From: Chloroflexota bacterium
GTDB taxonomy: Bacteria > Chloroflexota > Anaerolineae > Anaerolineales > UBA11858
Direction: 5' to 3'
Length of the DNA: 60,701 nucleotides
NCBI GenBank assembly: GCA_016865865.1
Contig: VGOC01000008.1
Span: 1 to 60,701 of the forward strand
The position numbers were made by a program, and so were the translations under genes. Positions 25,353-33,085 of this stretch are shown in pieces. Below the pieces are notes generated by a model. It was not told the origin of the DNA, ran no database searches, and was given only the letters and a program-made list of their open reading frames with translations. How positions within the stretch are numbered: position 1 is the first letter of the stretch; the number at the start of each line of letters is the position of its first letter.

Positions 25353-26630
25353 ATGAAAACAGCATCTCTACAAATCACCGCCGAAGAATATCGCTTGCGT
25401 ATCGAGCGATTGTTGGAACATCTTCACGCCGAACGCCTCTCTGGGGCTGTGCTCTTCGACCGCGATTACATCCTGTATTACACGGGCTTTGCCTTCATCC
25501 CCACCGAGCGCCCCATAGCCTTTATACTCAATGCCAAAGGGTTCAAAGGCTTATTCACGCCTCGCCTGGAGATCGAACACGCTGCCTCGAATGCCCTTTG
25601 CGATCGGGTTGATTATTACCATGAATATCCCTATCATTCTCATCCGATGGATGTATTCAAGGATATTCTTGGCGAGTCGGGCATTGATGAGCGTTGCGGC
25701 GCTGACCATGATGGCTATCCCTGGATTTTCGGCTATCGCGGCCCGGCGTTGAGCGATCTGATCGGAGCAGCGCCTGCTCCCCTGGCCGGGTTCATCGAAG
25801 ACCAGATGATGATCAAGAGCCAGGCCGAGTTGACTCTGATCCGGGAGAGCGTCAAATGGGGACATCTGGCGCATGTTCTCTTGCAGCGTTACACACGCCC
25901 CGGCCTGACGGAGACCGAAGTCAGCCTGCGCGCTAGCAACGAAGGCACCTTGACCATGTTAGATGCCATCGGCCCGATCTACCGCGCCCAAAGCGTATTT
26001 TCCGCGGGCGTGGAGGCTGGCTATCGCGGCCAGATCGGGCGCGGCGCTGCTATCCCCCACTCGCTGGCTGGCAATATCACTTTCCAGATAGGGGATGTAC
26101 TGGTCAGCGGAGCTAACGCGCCGGTTTGGGGGTACAACTCCGAGTTAGAGCGCACCATGGTGATCGGCCCTGCCTCCGATGAGCAGAGGCGCATGTTCGA
26201 TCACATGCTGGCCTTGCAGGATACCGCCTTCGAAGCCATGCGGCCGGGACTGCCCTGCGCCGAGGTGGACAAAGCCGTGCGCGCCTGCTACGAGAAACAC
26301 GATTTGATGTCCTATTGGAAGCATCATGTCGGCCATGCCATAGGAATCCGATACCACGAAGGGCCGTTCCTGGATGTTGGCGACTCCACCGAGATGAAAC
26401 CAGGGATGGTATTCACCGTCGAGCCGGGGTTGTACCATCCGGCGTTGGGCGGATTCCGGCATTCAGATACGGTGGCTATCACAGAGGACGGCATCGAAAT
26501 GCTGACCTACTACCCGCGAGATTTGGAAAATCTGACGATTCAGGGTAACTACTCAGCCAAATGGAGAAATTCCCGAAAAAAGGGTGTGCGCAGGGGGCTA
26601 CGCCCCCGCGCACACCCTTTTTTCGGGTAA
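25353..26630 (+). CDS. M24 (Xaa-Pro peptidase/creatinase-like) family protein with a repeat-encoded C-terminus
   Basis: 425 residues. The N-terminal creatinase-like domain (ERLSGAVLFDRDYILYYTGF) is followed by a pita-bread domain with HHVGHAIGIRYHEGP and MVFTVEPGLYHP. The aspartates that bind metal in aminopeptidase P are replaced: where GDxxxxDxG and SDxTRT are expected it has GDVLVSGANAP and SELERT. It may thus be a non-metal member like creatinase or an inactive homologue. Up to ENLTIQ the C-terminus is native; the last 28 residues (GNYSAKWRNSRKKGVRRG onward) are encoded by MITE copy 5, inserted one codon before the old TAA stop. Confidence 0.85.
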   Translation: MKTASLQITAEEYRLRIERLLEHLHAERLSGAVLFDRDYILYYTGFAFIPTERPIAFILNAKGFKGLFTPRLEIEHAASNALCDRVDYYHEYPYHSHPMDVFKDILGESGIDERCGADHDGYPWIFGYRGPALSDLIGAAPAPLAGFIEDQMMIKSQAELTLIRESVKWGHLAHVLLQRYTRPGLTETEVSLRASNEGTLTMLDAIGPIYRAQSVFSAGVEAGYRGQIGRGAAIPHSLAGNITFQIGDVLVSGANAPVWGYNSELERTMVIGPASDEQRRMFDHMLALQDTAFEAMRPGLPCAEVDKAVRACYEKHDLMSYWKHHVGHAIGIRYHEGPFLDVGDSTEMKPGMVFTVEPGLYHPALGGFRHSDTVAITEDGIEMLTYYPRDLENLTIQGNYSAKWRNSRKKGVRRGLRPRAHPFFG

Positions 26631-26655
26631 ATCCGTTCGATGGCTGAGCAGTTAC
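26545..26655 (+). repeat. Family A MITE, copy 5 (inside a coding end)
   Basis: Ends GTAACTACTCAGCC and GGCTGAGCAGTTAC; apical stem in the CGCAGGGGGC/GCCCCCGCG form. Perfect 8-bp duplication GATTCAGG. It sits in the last codons of the M24 gene and replaces its stop. Confidence 0.95.
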
Positions 26656-26724
26656 GATTCAGGTATAATTTTAGGGCAACTCGCCGCATGATTCTGTACA
26701 CGGATTAACACGGATTGCACGGAT

Positions 26725-26753
26725 GAGTTCACTGAAAAAACTCCTGAAGGAGG
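26725..26753 (+). repeat. Family B MITE, left-half remnant
   Basis: GAGTTCACTGAAAAAACTCC followed by TGAAGGAGG matches the left end of family B; the hairpin and right end are gone. The remnant now provides the GGAGG ribosome-binding site of the nuclease gene. Just upstream is a short CACGGATTAACACGGATT repeat. Confidence 0.7.
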
Positions 26754-26759
26754 CTGATG

Positions 26760-27119
26760 ATGAATGAAGAGTTTCTCTATCACTATCGTGTATTAGTCAC
26801 CTCTGTATACGATGGCGATACTTGCACAGTAGATATTGATCTGGGGTTGGGAACCTGGATTCGCGGGGAGAAGCTACGACTCTATCGCATAGACGCCCCC
26901 GAGATCCGCGGTCCTGAACATTCAGATGCGATCAAGGCACGCGATTTTTTGCGGGGTCTCATCCAGGGCAAAGACGTTCACGTTGTTACGATCAAGGATC
27001 GCAAGGGGAAATATGGGCGCTATCTGGCTGAGATTTGGGCACAAGACCAGGATGGCGCCTGGGTGAACGTCAATGATCTGCTGGTCGAGAAAGGATACGC
27101 AGAGTACAAAGAATATTAG
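26760..27119 (+). CDS. Thermonuclease (SNase-like) family protein
   Basis: 119 residues from ATG 26760 (GGAGG six bases upstream; ATG 26757 is the alternative). OB-fold nuclease: TSVYDGDTCTVDIDLG carries the calcium-binding Asp residues, LYRIDAPEIRG the first catalytic Arg, DRKGKYGRYLAEIW the second. The family cleaves DNA and RNA. There is no signal peptide, so it would act inside the cell, which is less common for this family. The CpaF-type gene starts 27 bp downstream. Its RBS lies in a family B element remnant. Confidence 0.88.
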   Translation: MNEEFLYHYRVLVTSVYDGDTCTVDIDLGLGTWIRGEKLRLYRIDAPEIRGPEHSDAIKARDFLRGLIQGKDVHVVTIKDRKGKYGRYLAEIWAQDQDGAWVNVNDLLVEKGYAEYKEY

Positions 27120-27146
27120 CGGGACTTCGATTTGGTTTAGACGAAT

Positions 27147-28430
27147 ATGAAAGATCATTCTGCTACGCAACCCACAGAATTTACCGATACCTCGGCAATC
27201 GCGAAATATCTGATCGAGGCAATCACGCAGAGATTACAGGGCGCTCCCTCTTCGGCTGCTGAACATCGCCAAAATGTGCTGAAGTGGTTGCATCAGGCCT
27301 ATGTTGATTCAGGGATGACCCTGGAAGAATCTGCCCGCAATAGGGTGTTTCGCGAGATATTAGCTGAATTTGTCGGGTATGGCCCCATTCAACCCTTGCT
27401 CGATGATCCTGATGTCAGCGAGATCATGGTCAATGGCCCACGCCAGGTCTATGTCGAACGCAATGGCGAGTTGATAGATACGAATATCACTTTCGAGGAT
27501 GATGGTCATGTCATGCGCATCATTGACCGAATTTTGCATCCCATGGGACGCCAGGTCAACCAGGATTCGCCCATTGCCGATGCCCGGCTGCCCGATGGTT
27601 CCCGTGTCAATGTGGCTATTCCTCCCGTTGTGCTCGATGGCCCGGTCATAACTATTCGCAAGTTTCTCAAACAGGTTTTCACTGTCGAACAATTCGTCGC
27701 CCTGGGTTCGATGACAGCCCACATGGCGGAGTTTCTGCGGGCCTGCGTGATCGCGCGTTTGAATATCATCATTACCGGCAACACCAGCTCGGGGAAAACC
27801 ACTCTACTGAATATCCTCACCGGGTATATACCTGGCAAGCAGCGCATCATTACCATCGAAGATGCCGCCGAGCTACAGTTGAATCAGAAATATATCATTC
27901 GCATGGAGACGAAAGCGCCTGGCGTTGATGGGCATGGCGCAGTGACCACGCGTGATCTAGTGCGTAACGCTTTACGTATGCGCCCTGATCGAATCGTGGT
28001 TGGAGAGGTGCGCAGTGGAGAGGCCCTGGATATGCTCCAGGCGATGAACACCGGCCACGAGGGTTCGCTGACTACACTGCATGCCAACTCGCCGCGTGAT
28101 GCCATCTCGAGGCTGGAAACCATGGCGATGATGTCTGGCCTCGAGATGCCCCTGCTGGCTATCCGTAAACAGATCGTCTCGGCAGTTGACTTGATCGTGC
28201 ACATGCAGCGTTTGACCGATGGCTCCCGTAAGGTGGGGCGCATCAGCGAGGTGCCGCGCATGGAAGGGGAAATCGCCACACTGTCGGATATCTTCGTCTT
28301 CGAGAAAACCGGCGTCGGCGCAGATGGGAAAATCTTAGGAGAAATGCGCGCCACCGGGCTGCGACCTGAATTCACACCGCGTTTGGAGGCGGCTGGATTC
28401 AAGTTGGGGGGCGAGGTATTTGGAGCGTGA
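27147..28430 (+). CDS. CpaF/TadA-type secretion ATPase, paralogue 1
   Basis: 427 residues. It has the N-terminal helical domain, then [21 protein letters not shown], which is diagnostic of CpaF, Walker [13 protein letters not shown], the Asp box IEDAAELQ, Walker B RPDRIVVGEVR and the His box TGHEGSLTTLHAN. CpaF hexamers power Flp/Tad pilus assembly or archaeal-type motors on the cytoplasmic side. Neither TadB/TadC, TadZ, pilin nor prepilin peptidase genes are nearby. It has a poor RBS and follows the nuclease by 27 bp. A paralogue about two-thirds identical by eye follows. Confidence 0.92.
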   Translation: MKDHSATQPTEFTDTSAIAKYLIEAITQRLQGAPSSAAEHRQNVLKWLHQAYVDSGMTLEESARNRVFREILAEFVGYGPIQPLLDDPDVSEIMVNGPRQVYVERNGELIDTNITFEDDGHVMRIIDRILHPMGRQVNQDSPIADARLPDGSRVNVAIPPVVLDGPVITIRKFLKQVFTVEQFVALGSMTAHMAEFLRACVIARLNIIITGNTSSGKTTLLNILTGYIPGKQRIITIEDAAELQLNQKYIIRMETKAPGVDGHGAVTTRDLVRNALRMRPDRIVVGEVRSGEALDMLQAMNTGHEGSLTTLHANSPRDAISRLETMAMMSGLEMPLLAIRKQIVSAVDLIVHMQRLTDGSRKVGRISEVPRMEGEIATLSDIFVFEKTGVGADGKILGEMRATGLRPEFTPRLEAAGFKLGGEVFGA

Positions 28431-28462
28431 AGCGGTTTTTAATGTTGAAGGACGAAACCCTT

Positions 28463-28603
28463 AGAGAGTGTTTTAAAACTCAAATCGGCCACAGATGAAC
28501 ACAGATAAAAGGGATTTCGGCGATAAAAGACGGCTGTTCATCAAGAAAATCGGTGTTCATCTGTGTTTATCTGTGGTTTCTGGCGACTTTTAAAACAGTC
28601 TCT
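28463..28603. repeat. 141-bp inverted-repeat element between the two ATPase genes
   Basis: Ends AGAGAGTGTTTTAAAACT and its inverse (AGAGACTGTTTTAAAAG on the minus strand) match at 15 of 16 core positions. Inside, CCACAGATGAACACAGATAA faces TTTATCTGTGG in inverted form. I see no clear target duplication. It is a third small-element type, different from families A and B, and would fold into one long hairpin. Confidence 0.65.
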
Positions 28604-28618
28604 TTATGAGGAACGAGT

Positions 28619-29935
28619 ATGACTATATCTCAAGCAAAACCATTCGATTTCGATAACACTTCATCTTTGAAGGAATATTTGATAGATGTAGTTACCCAGC
28701 AGATCGAGATGTACCCTCCCTCCTCCTCTGAATATCGGCATCGGATCGCCGATTGGGTGAAGAGAGCTTTGAAGGGCACCGATCATGGGTTGGACGAAGC
28801 AGGTCAGGAGCGAATCACCAATGAAGTTTTGGCAGATCTGGTGGGATATGGCCCTATTCAACCCTTATTGGAAGACCCCATCATCAATGAAATCATGGTC
28901 GTTGGCCCCAACCAGGTGTATATCGAGCGAGAAGGCCAGCTCCTGGATACGCAAATCAAGTTCGAAGATGAAGCCCATGTCATCCGCGTGATCAACCGAA
29001 TGCTGCATCCTGTGGGGCGCCAGGTGAGTATTGATACTCCGACAGCAGACGCCCGCCTTCCCGATGGCTCGCGCGTGAATGTGGTCATTCCTCCGGTAGC
29101 GACGAATGGCCCGTGTATTACGATCCGAAAATTCCTCAAGGGAAGGTTCTCTGTCAAAGACTTCATCAGAGTGGGTTCGATGACATCTCAGATGGCAGAA
29201 TTCCTGCGCGCCTGCGTCGGCGCGCGCATGAATATCATCGTCAGCGGTAATACCAGTTCGGGGAAGACCACTTTGTTGAACATCCTGAGCGGGTTTATCC
29301 CCGGCAATGAGCGTATTGTCGCCATCGAAGATGCAACCGAGTTGCAGCTCCAGCAGAAGTACACAGTAAGTTTAGAAACCAAACCACCCAATTCTGATGG
29401 TCAAGGCGCTGTCTCGGCGCGTGATTTGGTACGGAATGCGCTGCGTATGCGCCCTGATCGAATCATCGTCGGTGAGGTGCGCACAGGTGAGGCTCTGGAT
29501 ATGCTACAGGCGATGAACACCGGCCATGATGGCTCGATGACGACGCTACATGCCAACTCGCCTCGCGATGCCATTGCCAGGCTGGAGACCATTGCCCTGA
29601 TGGGCGGAGTAGATATCCCCATCCTGGCTGTGAGGAATCAGATTGCTAACGCCATTGATTTGATCGTTCATATGGATCGTCTGACGGACGGCACGCGTAA
29701 GATTGTGAATATCACCGAAGTGCCTGGTCAAGAGGGTGATCTGGTTACGATGGTTGACATCTTCCGTTTCGAGCAGACTGGGGTGGGCCCCAATGGAGAG
29801 ATACAGGGCGCGTTGCGCTCGACAGGGCTGCGCCCCACATTTACGCCGCGCCTGGAAATGGCCGGATATAAGCTGGGTCCTGAGATCTTTTGGACAGGTG
29901 GAGAGGCCACACAGAGAGGAAGCCGCCGGCGGTAA
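28619..29935 (+). CDS. CpaF/TadA-type secretion ATPase, paralogue 2
   Basis: 438 residues with the same motif order as the upstream copy: [72 protein letters not shown] eight bases upstream. The two copies differ most at the N-terminal 70 residues and the tail, as expected if each docks with a different partner. The tail ends in a basic QRGSRRR. Why two such ATPases lie together without other pilus genes is unclear; their partners must be elsewhere. Confidence 0.92.
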   Translation: MTISQAKPFDFDNTSSLKEYLIDVVTQQIEMYPPSSSEYRHRIADWVKRALKGTDHGLDEAGQERITNEVLADLVGYGPIQPLLEDPIINEIMVVGPNQVYIEREGQLLDTQIKFEDEAHVIRVINRMLHPVGRQVSIDTPTADARLPDGSRVNVVIPPVATNGPCITIRKFLKGRFSVKDFIRVGSMTSQMAEFLRACVGARMNIIVSGNTSSGKTTLLNILSGFIPGNERIVAIEDATELQLQQKYTVSLETKPPNSDGQGAVSARDLVRNALRMRPDRIIVGEVRTGEALDMLQAMNTGHDGSMTTLHANSPRDAIARLETIALMGGVDIPILAVRNQIANAIDLIVHMDRLTDGTRKIVNITEVPGQEGDLVTMVDIFRFEQTGVGPNGEIQGALRSTGLRPTFTPRLEMAGYKLGPEIFWTGGEATQRGSRRR

Positions 29936-30019
29936 TTCGGCTGGTTGGCGAGCCCCTTGTTTTTATGGTATCCTACTGCCCATGAATTGGCGGAGCTTCG
30001 CTGAAAGGAGTGAAATCAC

Positions 30020-30313
30020 ATGAAGAAGACATATTCCAAAATCGGGGATACCTGCCGGGTGACCTTCGAGCTTCCGGCTGAAGTGAATGCGAAAAGCGTC
30101 TCGTTAGTTGGTGAATTCAATGATTGGGACAAGGAAGCCCATCCCCTGACGCGCCGTAAAGATGGCCGCTTCTCGGCAACCGTCAACCTGAAAGCCGGGG
30201 CGAACTATCGCTTCCGTTTCTGGGTGGATGGGTCTCGTTGGGAGAACGCCTGGGATGCGGATCAATACGTTCCCAATCAGTTCGGTTCTGACGACTCGAT
30301 TGTGTCCACCTGA
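30020..30313 (+). CDS. Stand-alone CBM48/glycogen-binding domain protein
   Basis: 97 residues and only one domain: VSLVGEFNDWDKEAHPLTRR with the conserved GxFNxW carbohydrate-binding signature, then ATVNLKAGANYRFRFWVDG. This is the isoamylase-N/AMPK-beta-type fold (CBM48), normally attached to glycogen-branching or debranching enzymes. Free copies are small cytosolic proteins that may bind glycogen. RBS GGAG at 30006-30009, terminator right after the gene, so it is a single transcription unit. Confidence 0.85.
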   Translation: MKKTYSKIGDTCRVTFELPAEVNAKSVSLVGEFNDWDKEAHPLTRRKDGRFSATVNLKAGANYRFRFWVDGSRWENAWDADQYVPNQFGSDDSIVST

Positions 30314-30333
30314 TGTATAAGATTGGCTGCGAA

Positions 30334-30366
30334 ACCGACCTGTGAAAATTGCAGGTCGGTTTTTTA
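30334..30366 (+). terminator. Rho-independent terminator of the CBM48 gene
   Basis: AACCGACCTG pairs with CAGGTCGGTT across a TGAAAATTG loop and runs into TTTTTTAT. Confidence 0.9.
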
Positions 30367-30408
30367 TGCAACCTGGCATATCGAATTACGTATTATGGTC
30401 GTGTACGA

Positions 30409-30447
30409 TCTTTTTTCGGGTAAATCCATTCGTTAGCTGAGCAATTC
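30409..30447 (+). repeat. Family A MITE, right-end remnant
   Basis: TTTTTTCGGGTAAATCCATT then CGTTAGCTGAGCAATTCC matches the right end of family A with several changes; hairpin and left end are gone. An old copy decayed to one third. Confidence 0.75.
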
Positions 30448-30478
30448 CGATAAATGTAGAACCTTCTTGGAGAGAGAA

Positions 30479-31015
30479 ATGAATAAAAGAACACGCTCGA
30501 GCCTGGTTTTTGGGTTGTTGTTGATCTTGATTGGCGGTTGGTTCCTGGCCGTTCAGATCGTACCTGGCCTGGATTGGTTCTGGGATATCATCTCGTGGCC
30601 GATGATCGTGATCGGGGTGGGAGTGTTCCTGCTGCTCCTGGGGTTGATCCTCGGCGCGCCAGGGATGGCTATCCCGGCTTGTATCGTCGGCGGCATCGGG
30701 GGGCTGCTCTATTGGCAGTATGCCACGGACAAGTGGGAGACCTGGTCGTACGCATGGGCGTTGATCCCCGGTTTCGTTGGCGTAGGGCTGATGCTAGCCT
30801 CCCTGTTGGGCGAGGGCGGAAAAGAAAACTTCCGCGTTGGCGCCTGGATGAGTTTCATCAGCCTGATCGTGTTCGCAGTCTTCGGCGCTTTCTTCGGCGA
30901 TAAGGTGTTGGGCAGCTCTTGGCCGATCCTGTTGATCTTGTTTGGCTTTTGGATTTTGATCCAACCCTTCTTATTCCGGCGCAGGAAGAAGAATTCTGAT
31001 GTCAGCGACGCATAA
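30479..31015 (+). CDS. DUF5668-type multi-spanning membrane protein
   Basis: 178 residues from ATG 30479 (GGAG seven bases upstream). Hydrophobic spans at about 7-27, 30-60 (two), 70-90 and further ones in pairs, with the repeated pattern FGLLLILIGGWFL and WPMIVIGVGVFLLLLG that marks DUF5668/LiaF transmembrane segments. It ends in a basic RRRKKN tail at the cytoplasmic face. First gene of a five-gene membrane cluster. No enzymatic residues. Probably part of an envelope-stress response, by comparison with LiaI/LiaF proteins. Confidence 0.8.
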   Translation: MNKRTRSSLVFGLLLILIGGWFLAVQIVPGLDWFWDIISWPMIVIGVGVFLLLLGLILGAPGMAIPACIVGGIGGLLYWQYATDKWETWSYAWALIPGFVGVGLMLASLLGEGGKENFRVGAWMSFISLIVFAVFGAFFGDKVLGSSWPILLILFGFWILIQPFLFRRRKKNSDVSDA

Positions 31016-31043
31016 GTCGAAGCAATAAGCAATAGGAGAAAGC

Positions 31044-31850
31044 ATGAATCGCAGCAGTATTTTCTGGGGAATGGTTTTCGTTGTCCTGGGAGGCTTGCTG
31101 CTCCTGGAAAACTTTGCCATCCTGAGTTTCAGCGTCTGGAAATTGTTCTGGCCAACTCTGGTCATCCTCCTGGGGTTGTGGGTGTTGTGGCAATCCCGGT
31201 ACGGCGGCGAAGCCCTGGAAACAGAGTCAGCTTCCATTCCTCTCGAAGGGGTGGACGAAGCGCATATTGCCATGCATCACGGCGCGGGCGATTTGCGAAT
31301 CCATGGCGGCGCGCCGGTCACAGAGCTGCTCTCGGGAACCTTCGATGGCGGCGTGCAGCAAATATCGAAGCGCAGTGGAAACCGCCTGGATGTCATCCTG
31401 AAGGTGCCAATACGGGGATTCCCGTTTATGGTTTTCCCCTGGTTCTTTAGCCCTGGGAATAGGATCTGCTGGGATGTCGCCATCCATCCTCATATCCCCA
31501 TTTCGCTGGAAGTGCGCAGCGGCGCGAACGATGCCCGCCTGGATTTGACTGATACCCGGGTCACGAGTCTGGCGCTGCACACTGGCGCCAGCGCGACCCA
31601 GGTTCACTTGCCTGCTCGAGTGGAGCATTCGCGGGTGAAAGTCGAGGCTGGGGCGGCGTCCGTCGAAATGTATGTCCCCGAAGGTGTGGCAGCTCGCCTC
31701 GAAGTAGACGGCGGATTGTTGAACCTCGATGTTGATCAAACGCGCTTTCCCAAGACGGGCAAAGTCTATCAGTCGCCCGATTTCGATACCGCCCCTTATC
31801 GGGTCGAGATCAAGGTGGATGCCGGCGCGGGTTCGATATCCGTTCACTAG
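31044..31850 (+). CDS. LiaF-like protein: two TM helices plus toastrack-type beta domain
   Basis: 268 residues, RBS AGGAGA. Two hydrophobic spans (about 5-28 and 32-50: MVFVVLGGLLLLENF, FWPTLVILLGLWVLW) form the DUF5668 unit. The rest (about 60-268) is a beta-rich domain of repeated short strands (GAGDLRIHGG, SGANDARLDLTDTRVTSLAL, GAASVEMYVPEG), the toastrack/DUF4097 adhesion-like fold that LiaF proteins use for protein contact. Ends DAGAGSISVH. Follows the first gene by 28 bp. Confidence 0.85.
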   Translation: MNRSSIFWGMVFVVLGGLLLLENFAILSFSVWKLFWPTLVILLGLWVLWQSRYGGEALETESASIPLEGVDEAHIAMHHGAGDLRIHGGAPVTELLSGTFDGGVQQISKRSGNRLDVILKVPIRGFPFMVFPWFFSPGNRICWDVAIHPHIPISLEVRSGANDARLDLTDTRVTSLALHTGASATQVHLPARVEHSRVKVEAGAASVEMYVPEGVAARLEVDGGLLNLDVDQTRFPKTGKVYQSPDFDTAPYRVEIKVDAGAGSISVH

Positions 31851-31866
31851 GGTTAGGAGTTATCTG

Positions 31867-32496
31867 ATGAAACATCTCGATCGTCGTATCTTGTGGGGGG
31901 CGCTGCTGATCCTGGCTGGCGTCCTGTTCATGCTCCAGAACCTGAAGGTTATCCCCAGCGCCTGGGGTGTGATCTGGGGGCTGTTCTTCGGTTTAGCCGG
32001 GGGCGTTTTCCTGTACGCCTATTTTTCCGACCGCACACAATGGTGGACGCTGATCCCTGGGACCTCCTTGCTGGGCTTTATGGTGTTGGTCCTTGCCAGT
32101 CAGTTCATCCCTGACTTCGAACACATCAGGAGTGGGGGCATCTTCCTGGGCAACGTCGCGCTGAGTTTTTGGGTCGTCTACCTGGTCAATCGGGAAGCCT
32201 GGTGGGCAGTTATCCCTGCCGGTGTGCTGACCACGTTGACGGCCATCGTTTTTTTGGATTCTGTCGCGGCTGATTTCGATTGGCTCCTCTTCATCGGTTT
32301 GGGGTTGACCTTTGCGTTGGTGGGGATCTTGCCTACCTCGCATGGACGTATGACCTGGGCCTTCATCCCGGCGGGGATTCTGCTCCTGGTAGGTCTGCTG
32401 ACTGCCTCGACCCTCGCGCCTCTGATCAACTATATCTGGCCTGTAGCGCTCATCCTTTTGGGCGGCTACTTCATTTTGCGTAATCTTCGTGCTTAA
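31867..32496 (+). CDS. DUF5668-type multi-spanning membrane protein
   Basis: 209 residues from ATG 31867 (AGGAG nine bases upstream, 14 bp past the previous stop). About seven hydrophobic spans in pairs, each pair with the LLILAGVLFMLQNL / WGLFFGLAGGVFLYAYF pattern. Ends with ILLGGYFILRNLRA, a repeat of the first pattern. It is the third gene of the cluster and must be cotranscribed. Function unknown; structural or regulatory membrane role is inferred from its neighbours. Confidence 0.8.
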   Translation: MKHLDRRILWGALLILAGVLFMLQNLKVIPSAWGVIWGLFFGLAGGVFLYAYFSDRTQWWTLIPGTSLLGFMVLVLASQFIPDFEHIRSGGIFLGNVALSFWVVYLVNREAWWAVIPAGVLTTLTAIVFLDSVAADFDWLLFIGLGLTFALVGILPTSHGRMTWAFIPAGILLLVGLLTASTLAPLINYIWPVALILLGGYFILRNLRA

Positions 32497-32520
32497 TATT
32501 TTCGTTCAAGGAGTTCTTTT

Positions 32521-32946
32521 ATGGAAAGAAAATTATATCGCAGCCGTGACGACCGTATGTTGGGCGGCGTTTGCGGCGGCTTGAGTGAATTTCTTGGCCT
32601 CGATGTCACCCTGATACGCCTGGTCTTTTTCCTCTTGTTGTTCGGCGGCAGCATTGGTTTTTGGGCCTATATCCTGTTGTGGATCATCATCCCAGAGCAG
32701 GGTGCAGAGGAGGCGGGCGACTTCAAGGATCGAATTCGCGTCGTGGGGGATGACTTCGTCGCTGCCGTCAATCGCCCCCACCCCAAATCTGGCTTGATCG
32801 TTGGAGGGGGGCTGATCATCCTGGGGGCGTTGTGGCTGCTGGAATCCCTGGGGATTTCCTGGCTTTGGTGGTTGGACTTCGACGTTCTCTGGCCCGCATT
32901 ACTGATCCTGGCTGGGATTGTCCTGATATTCCGCTGGAAACGATGA
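32521..32946 (+). CDS. PspC-domain protein with DUF5668 segment
   Basis: 141 residues. The N-terminal PspC domain is clear: YRSRDDRMLGGVCGGLSEFL, the amphipathic start, and FWAYILLWIIIPEQ. A second pair of hydrophobic segments (LIVGGGLIILGALWLLESLG, then WPALLILAGIVLIFRWKR) is a DUF5668 unit. PspC proteins sense membrane stress in the phage-shock response. Its TGA stop coincides with the first bases of a family B element. Confidence 0.88.
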   Translation: MERKLYRSRDDRMLGGVCGGLSEFLGLDVTLIRLVFFLLLFGGSIGFWAYILLWIIIPEQGAEEAGDFKDRIRVVGDDFVAAVNRPHPKSGLIVGGGLIILGALWLLESLGISWLWWLDFDVLWPALLILAGIVLIFRWKR

Positions 32947-33065
32947 GTACTTTGAAAAAATTCATGAATGAGGAGGCGGGGCGGCATATATGGGGGTGCG
33001 TGCGCAGCACGCACCCCCATATATGCCGCCCCGTATCCTCTACTCGTGGTTTTTTCAGTGGACTC
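32945..33065. repeat. Family B MITE, copy B
   Basis: Left GAGTACTTTGAAAAAATTC, right TTTTTTCAGTGGACTC, and the central palindrome GGGGCGGCATATATGGGGGT with complement. It begins inside the TGA stop of the PspC gene. I see no clean direct repeat. Confidence 0.85.
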
Positions 33066-33085
33066 AACTATAGAGGAGATACATC

